Below are positions 44,017 through 48,911 of a stretch of DNA of 48,911 bases, in pieces. How positions within the stretch are numbered: position 1 is the stretch's first letter; each line of letters starts with the position of its first letter. Location of the stretch: positions 1-48,911 of the forward strand of contig NZ_QLIQ01000023.1 in the NCBI RefSeq assembly GCF_003428165.1, written 5' to 3'. This DNA is from Cysteiniphilum litorale (GTDB lineage Bacteria > Pseudomonadota > Gammaproteobacteria > Francisellales > Francisellaceae). A program made the position numbers and the translations under genes. Under the pieces are notes generated by a model that saw only the letters and a list, made by a program, of their open reading frames with translations, had not been told where the DNA came from and did not search any database.

Positions 44017-44291
44017 TATCGTTTTCCGTTTTAAAAAATTTTCCACATTGTAACAAAACTTGCTGCCAATAAAACATAAAATCATTTACCATTATGGGCA
44101 ATTACGTGAGATTAAAATAAGCGCGTAAAACCGTGTTGTCATTTAATATTTTGAGGATTGTACACCAACGGAATCTGTGCATTAGCATATGCAATATTTA
44201 AAAAACCTAATACGTCTATAAAGTTTTTAAATTTCTCTTTCTTCAGACTATTCAATACACTGCCAGATATCAAAACAATCTGGGTAAACAC

Positions 44292-44954
44292 ATGAAAAAG
44301 CTCACTCTATTCTTAAGTACGATTTTATGCGTAAGCCTTGCCAATGCGGGGCATGAAGCTGGCGAAGAAGCTTGTGATATGCACGCTTTTTCACGCTATC
44401 AAGCGAATGTGTTTATTCATAAAAGCTTAAATTTTGACAAATCGCCTAAGATTACCCTTGGCAATCCACAGGCAAGCAAAGTCATCACGCAATTCTGTGA
44501 TTACTCGAAGGTTGCCTGCTTAGAGAATATAAATACGTTATTCACATTTACAAATGATAAAGATATCAAAATAAACATTTACCCCATTAGCACGACACAA
44601 AGCCCTGATGCGTCACATTATTTGGCTTTCACTTACACTGTGGGCGGGGTGGAGCTCATGCAACAATTTTTGCATGAGCTCCATAGTTTGGTTAAATCAG
44701 ATCAGGTTATTGATCAAAACGCCTTGTCTGATTTAATGATCAATTTAAACATTAGTGAAACACCATATCTTAAAGAGATGGTTGATCAAGAAATTAAAGA
44801 TAATAATGCTTTAGCAACAGCCGCTGGTGTAACTCACTCACCGAGTGTCTATGTGTATCAGCACAACGCAACTGAAGTAAACCAAGTCTATTTCTCTGAA
44901 TATCAAAATGTGCCTGAGTATATCATCAAACGTGCACTGGGTTATTTGGCGTAG
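44292..44954 (+). CDS. Periplasmic DsbA-like protein with altered active site
   Basis: A 220-residue protein with a signal peptide (MKKLTLFLSTILCVSLANA) and a thioredoxin-fold body of the DsbA/Com1 type. Where relatives have F-DY-CxxC, this one reads FCDYSKVAC (residues 68-76): the first active-site cysteine is replaced by lysine (K73), the second (C76) is kept, and an extra C69 lies just before. The cis-proline loop is present as THSPSVYVY. Classic disulfide oxidation is therefore doubtful; a chaperone role or an unusual C69-C76 pair is possible. It stands alone between yaaA and abgT, with a divergent promoter region of about 275 nt. Confidence 0.72.
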   Translation: MKKLTLFLSTILCVSLANAGHEAGEEACDMHAFSRYQANVFIHKSLNFDKSPKITLGNPQASKVITQFCDYSKVACLENINTLFTFTNDKDIKINIYPISTTQSPDASHYLAFTYTVGGVELMQQFLHELHSLVKSDQVIDQNALSDLMINLNISETPYLKEMVDQEIKDNNALATAAGVTHSPSVYVYQHNATEVNQVYFSEYQNVPEYIIKRALGYLA

Positions 44955-44994
44955 CAACGCTGTGGGCGTTAGCTGAGCGTCTACTCAAGTCAGA

Positions 44995-46548
44995 CTACTT
45001 TATTTGATAGAACGAATCAACACCAGGTCCAACGGGTAAATTAAATAAAAACACCCAAAGATAGAGGAAAATACTCCACGTGATCAATAATACAATCGAG
45101 TAAGGCAACATCGTGGCGACAATCGTGCCAATGCCTGAATTTTTATCATACTTTTGGAAAAATGCGACGATCAAAGCAAAATAGCTCATCAATGGTGAGA
45201 TAATATTTGTTGCTGAATCGCCAACACGATATGCCACTTGCACTAACTCAGGCGAATAACCTAATAGCATAAACATCGGCACAAATACAGGCGCTAACAT
45301 CGACCACTTTGCTGAGGCGCTCCCCATAAACAGATTGATAAAAGCCGCTAAAATCACAAAGCTTATAATCAATGGCGCCCCTGTGAAGTTAATACTCTCT
45401 AGCGCTGTTGCACCAGCAACTGCGATGATCGTGCCTAAATTTGTCACTTTAAAATATGCGACAAACTGTGCCGCAAAAAACACCAAAACAATATAAGTAC
45501 CTAAGGTGTTAAACGTCTTATCCATGGCATTGACGATATCTTTAGTGCTTTTGAAGCTTTTAGTCACATAACCATAAACAATACCTGCCACTGCAAAAAA
45601 TAATAATATCAAAAACACGATACTATTTAAAAAGGGGGAATTAGCGATCAATCCAGTTTGCTGATTACGTAGGATTGCACCTTCAGGCACAACCAAATAA
45701 ACAATTACAAGTGACAAGATGACAATCGACACAAGCGCCCAGATTAAGCCTTTTTTCTCAAGCTTAGTCAAATGAATCTGTGACTCCAATGCTTTTTCCT
45801 CATCATCAAGCTCAGTACCTGATTGGTATTTGCCTAAACGTGGCTCAACTACTTTTTGTGACAATAGTGTCACAACGGCAGTTACTAAAAAAGTGCTCCC
45901 TATCATAAAATACCAATTCGCCTCGGCACCTACTCGATATTCAGGGTTCAGCAAATGCGCGGCTTCCTGCGTTAATCCACTTAATAATGGATCAACCGTA
46001 CCTAATAATAAATTAGCACTATACCCACCAGAAACACCAGCAAATGCCGCCGCCATGCCAGCAATTGGATGACGTCCCATCGAGTGGAAAATCACACCCG
46101 CCAAAGGAATGATCACCAAATACCCTAGCTCACCTGCAGTATTTGACATAACCCCAGCAAAGACAATAATTGCGGTGACGGTCACTCGATTGCTTTTACC
46201 GATAATTGCCCTAATGGACGCACTAATAAAGCCAGAATGCTCAGCAAGACTTACCCCTATAAATGCTACCAAAACTGTACCTAATGGTGCAAATCCGACA
46301 AAGTTATCAACAACACTGCTAAAAATATAGCGAACACCTTCAGCACTCAGCAAATTAAACACATCAATATAGGCTTTTGCATCCTGCACACGCGGGTCCA
46401 ATACCTTAACACCTAGCCAAGCAAATAATGCACTTAATACAATTAAAAATATCGTTAACCAGAAAAACAGCATCGCTGGTGGTGGTAGTTTATTACCCAC
46501 CACTTCAATTGCTGATAACGATCGACTAATTAAACCTCGCTTTGTCAT
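44995..46548 (-). CDS. abgT: AbgT-family transporter
   Basis: A 517-residue inner-membrane transporter of the AbgT family, which imports p-aminobenzoyl-glutamate in E. coli and exports sulfonamides in other species. It has about 11 helices plus re-entrant segments. Family features include the N-terminal GNKLPPPAMLFFWL, the SNTAGELGYLVIIPLAG loop and the late GDSATNIISPLMSYFA. The ATG at 46548 has GGGG five nt upstream; the open frame starts two codons earlier at a GTG. Which direction and substrate it uses cannot be decided here. Confidence 0.88.
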   Translation of the reverse strand: MTKRGLISRSLSAIEVVGNKLPPPAMLFFWLTIFLIVLSALFAWLGVKVLDPRVQDAKAYIDVFNLLSAEGVRYIFSSVVDNFVGFAPLGTVLVAFIGVSLAEHSGFISASIRAIIGKSNRVTVTAIIVFAGVMSNTAGELGYLVIIPLAGVIFHSMGRHPIAGMAAAFAGVSGGYSANLLLGTVDPLLSGLTQEAAHLLNPEYRVGAEANWYFMIGSTFLVTAVVTLLSQKVVEPRLGKYQSGTELDDEEKALESQIHLTKLEKKGLIWALVSIVILSLVIVYLVVPEGAILRNQQTGLIANSPFLNSIVFLILLFFAVAGIVYGYVTKSFKSTKDIVNAMDKTFNTLGTYIVLVFFAAQFVAYFKVTNLGTIIAVAGATALESINFTGAPLIISFVILAAFINLFMGSASAKWSMLAPVFVPMFMLLGYSPELVQVAYRVGDSATNIISPLMSYFALIVAFFQKYDKNSGIGTIVATMLPYSIVLLITWSIFLYLWVFLFNLPVGPGVDSFYQIK

Positions 46549-46616
46549 AAGCACCCCATCAATTTATTGAATAAATAATTACTATAATTCATTCATATGG
46601 ATTCAAGGGAAATAAT

Positions 46617-46665
46617 GTGTAAATAGTAATTACACTTAGGCGCTTTTATGCGTATAAGATGCGCC
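46617..46665. repeat. Two adjacent hairpins between abgT and the AAA/PD-(D/E)XK gene
   Basis: GTGTAA and TTACAC form a small inverted repeat (46617-46635). Right beside it GGCGC-TTTTAT-GCGT-ATAAGA-T-GCGCC (46639-46665) folds into an 11-bp stem with one bulge. Neither has a T tract. They may be regulatory sites upstream of abgT, or a terminator for the gene ending at 46760. Confidence 0.4.
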
Positions 46666-46759
46666 GAAGCTAAACAGCCAGTGCGAAACAAAAGTGCTCA
46701 TTAAGTGCCATATAAAGTTAAGTGCAACAATGAACCACTAAACAAGATGCCTAATAACA

Positions 46760-48475
46760 CTAGCGCACTATCTGCCAATGAGATTTTACTATGACTTGTT
46801 TATGGTTAAATGCCAGTCCCAACAGCAAAATACGTTTGACCTGCGCTTGCGCCTTAAGCTCAGTGATGTAGTTCTTTTGCTCAATTTGCTCCAAGGCTTT
46901 AACTGCAAGCATCTCAACATCCTGACTATTGTCTTCCTTGGCATGCTTAAACTCCATCACAATCCCGATGTCATTCTTGTGATTACTCGCCAATGGATAG
47001 AGCAACACATCAGCAAAACCAAAGCCTGTTTCACGATTGGAGTGCACGATATGCGTTGATCTTAATGAAGCAATCAAACCTAACACCAGCCCATGATAAA
47101 ACTTCTCCGCCGTATAACCGGTATCACGCACACTTAATGCCTCTGTCAAATAGTCATTTAACTGCTCACTAAATGCCTCGACCTGTCCATAAACAAGATT
47201 ATCGAGAAAGGACTGATACTTTACTCCCATGCGCGTATTCAACCAGAATTTAAAATAATAATTAAGAAGATGCACGATCTCAATATTAGGCAAACGTATC
47301 TGACATTCATACAAAAGCCCATCGGTTGTTGCAACCTGCTCCGTTGTTAAATAACCGGCAAACAACAGCAGACTCCATAAGCTACTACTTTGGTAATCCA
47401 ACGTATTATAAGTAACATGACGATCAACCAGCACATTCGCTGTTTTATGCTCCATTAACTGTGCTAATGCAGGATGCACATCCTCGCGAAACTTTAACAA
47501 TAAATTCTCAATCATTTGATTATTAGAGGTATGTATCCAAAAATCATCAAATTTCCCCTTTTTATGCAAACAATTCAATATTGACCAAGGATTATAAATT
47601 TCTAGTCCACCAAATTTGTAGCCGTTGTACCACTTTTTTGCATTGTCTCTAGCATCACTCAAGCCCTGCTCTTGATAAAGCGCATCAACCTCTTCACTGC
47701 TAAAGCCAAAGTACTGACGATACTCTTTATCCAAAATAGTATAAACTTCCAAATTATTCAAACCTGATAGCATACTGTCTTTAGAAACACGTAAGATCCC
47801 CGTCATTACCCCTTTGTATAAGGCATTGTTATCCTTGAAGGTATTGCTCATTAAATTACGTATTAAGGGAGTGAATTCCTCAATATAGTTTTCAACATAG
47901 GCGGCATTTAATGGTGTGTCATACTCATCTAACAATATGACCACTCTTTGATGATAATGCTTATAAAGCAGATGACTTAAAAAACGTAAACTGACATCAA
48001 TTTTTGAAGCGCTAAAGATTTCCGTTTCTAGATAGGTACTAAATTTTGACTTATCAAATGCATCTAACCGATCTGACTGCAATAAATCACGGTGACTGGC
48101 AAACACCTCTTGTAATAGAAATGTCAATTGCTCATGTGCTGCATCATAGTCTCGTGCTTTAATATCTTTAAAGCTGACAAAAATGACGGGATATTGCCCT
48201 TGGTAATTAGCGACATACGAGCCATCATCCTCATACGCAATTGCCAGCTGATTAAACAGACCAGTCGTTTCGGTAAAATCAATTTTTGCTGCAAAAAAAT
48301 GATGCAACATTGACATATTCAAGGTTTTACCAAAGCGCCTTGGACGGGTGATTAAAATCACTTTACTGGTGTCTTCAATAATATCTTTGATAAATAAACT
48401 CTTATCAACGAATACACTATTTTCAGTGATTAACTCCCCAAAATTCGAGGATCCAATATGGATTTTCTTCGCCAT
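46760..48475 (-). CDS. AAA-ATPase-like and PD-(D/E)XK nuclease-like protein (DUF1703 type)
   Basis: A 571-residue protein with an N-terminal AAA-ATPase-like domain and a C-terminal PD-(D/E)XK nuclease-like domain. The start motif FGELITENSVFVDKS, Walker A RPRRFGKT (residues 44-51) and Walker B VVILLDEYDTP are intact. The nuclease core shows FGFADVLL, then IGIVMEFKHAK, i.e. D and E-x-K at the right spacing. Such proteins occur in many copies in some host-associated bacteria and Bacteroidetes and look like selfish or defence-related genes; the function is not known. It lies just inside the IS982 element at the window's edge. Confidence 0.8.
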   Translation of the reverse strand: MAKKIHIGSSNFGELITENSVFVDKSLFIKDIIEDTSKVILITRPRRFGKTLNMSMLHHFFAAKIDFTETTGLFNQLAIAYEDDGSYVANYQGQYPVIFVSFKDIKARDYDAAHEQLTFLLQEVFASHRDLLQSDRLDAFDKSKFSTYLETEIFSASKIDVSLRFLSHLLYKHYHQRVVILLDEYDTPLNAAYVENYIEEFTPLIRNLMSNTFKDNNALYKGVMTGILRVSKDSMLSGLNNLEVYTILDKEYRQYFGFSSEEVDALYQEQGLSDARDNAKKWYNGYKFGGLEIYNPWSILNCLHKKGKFDDFWIHTSNNQMIENLLLKFREDVHPALAQLMEHKTANVLVDRHVTYNTLDYQSSSLWSLLLFAGYLTTEQVATTDGLLYECQIRLPNIEIVHLLNYYFKFWLNTRMGVKYQSFLDNLVYGQVEAFSEQLNDYLTEALSVRDTGYTAEKFYHGLVLGLIASLRSTHIVHSNRETGFGFADVLLYPLASNHKNDIGIVMEFKHAKEDNSQDVEMLAVKALEQIEQKNYITELKAQAQVKRILLLGLAFNHKQVIVKSHWQIVR

Positions 48476-48597
48476 CGCTATCCAAATCTAAACATAAAAA
48501 TTTTCAGCCATAGTAACAATCTTAAGGTGAAATTGCTATTGCTAGCAAACATTTGATTCAATACGTACGTACGACATATTTTAGATGGGGCAGCCGT

Positions 48598-48639
48598 GTA
48601 ATTACATGCAACTCTTATTCACTGTAATTGCTTGTAACA
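48598..48639. repeat. Imperfect 15-bp direct repeat
   Basis: GTAATTACATGCAAC and GTAATTGCTTGTAAC match at 12 of 15 positions and lie about 27 nt apart, between the AAA/PD-(D/E)XK gene and the IS982 end. They could be operator half-sites or residue of earlier insertions. The rest of the 48476-48657 gap holds only a short TACG triple repeat. Confidence 0.25.
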
Positions 48640-48657
48640 ACCCTAAAATCTTAACTA

Positions 48658-48745
48658 GACCTGAGTTCGGAATTAAAATCCTTGATTTAAAAGGGTTTTA
48701 TGGTGTTAAAATAAGTAATTCTTATGGTAATTTCTCAAGATCAAC
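48658..48745 (+). mobile_element. Left end of an IS982-family element
   Basis: GACCTGAGTTCGGAATTAA at about 48658 looks like the terminal repeat of an IS982-type element. It is followed by an A/T-rich promoter region and the transposase start 88 nt in. The inner AAAATCC and GGGTTTT form a short wobble hairpin. The right end and any target duplication are outside the window, so the boundary is inferred. Confidence 0.4.
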
Positions 48746-48911
48746 ATGATAGAACTACTTATTTCAACATTTTGCCGCATAGACGACTTTTGCATTATCT
48801 ATGAAAAGCAACTTAAACTCAAACAAATTGGCATGGATAGAAACAGAAAATATGGCAAAGCCCAGCAGTTAGCAGTGAGTGAAATTATGACAATTCTTAT
48901 TATGTTTCAGA
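48746..48911 (+). CDS. IS982-family transposase, N-terminal part
   Basis: The frame starting at the ATG at 48746 encodes 55 residues before the window ends. FCRIDDFCIIYEKQL, then AVSEIMTILIMFQ, is the N-terminal pattern of IS982 transposases (I-D-D-F-C with L-x-SEIMTI-I-F). No stop occurs in the visible part. The DDE catalytic residues lie beyond the edge, so activity cannot be assessed. Confidence 0.75.
   Translation, partial: MIELLISTFCRIDDFCIIYEKQLKLKQIGMDRNRKYGKAQQLAVSEIMTILIMFQ

Overview
The window reads as a chromosomal segment of an AT-rich gammaproteobacterium. Outer-membrane biogenesis genes (tamA, tamB, lpxC), a proteobacterial leucine operon with a translated leader, rhlE, kdpFABCDE and a DotF/IcmG-like protein point to the Francisellales/Thiotrichales neighbourhood (Francisella, Fangia, Piscirickettsia relatives). 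That placement is inferred from gene content and protein flavour, not from a marker gene. Both ends lie in insertion sequences: the last codons of a Tn5-like (IS4-family) transposase on the left and the first codons of an IS982-family transposase on the right.

Layout. 1-7.2 kb: transposase tail, tadA, the tamA-tamB translocation pair, rhlE. 7.2-7.8 kb: a degraded toxin-antitoxin locus (intact HTH antitoxin, toxin reduced to its C-terminal tail, promoter and operator palindromes retained), then a long hairpin. 7.9-15.6 kb, minus strand: a leucine-rich leader peptide with terminator, then ilvE-leuA-leuC-leuD, a higB-higA-DUF4440 module interrupting the operon, then leuB and cdd. 15.7-16.2 kb: a CBS-domain protein. 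16.2-23.0 kb: a complete type I Wadjet (JetABCD) anti-plasmid operon, the main defence system here. 23.2-26.8 kb: a lipid A/aminoarabinose-like operon (SMR flippase, ArnB-like aminotransferase, ArnC-like transferase, ArnA decarboxylase domain as a free protein) with no formyltransferase, deformylase or ArnT in the window. 27-30.2 kb: small membrane protein, ROK sugar kinase, RhaT/GRP-type sugar permease, LysR regulator. 30.3-34 kb: lpxC, a TauE/SafE exporter with its DUF1634 partner, a lone DotF/IcmG-like membrane protein, cytochrome b561. 34-42 kb, minus strand: kdpFABCDE including the 26-residue KdpF. 42.2-42.4 kb: tRNA-Thr and tRNA-Asp. 42.5-48.5 kb: a small unknown gene, rlmH-yaaA, a DsbA-like protein lacking one active-site cysteine, an AbgT transporter, an AAA-ATPase/PD-(D/E)XK protein, then the IS982 element.

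How the parts work together. Leucine synthesis is probably controlled by ribosome-mediated attenuation upstream of ilvE, while leuB has its own promoter below the inserted toxin-antitoxin module. The Kdp operon looks self-contained: transporter, sensor kinase, response regulator and a KdpE-type site upstream. Wadjet is a compact operon with 0-7 nt between genes and an 8-4-8 palindrome in front of it. Several start codons were moved on ribosome-binding-site and family-length grounds (leuD, arnA-like, kdpA, kdpB, kdpD, yaaA, abgT).
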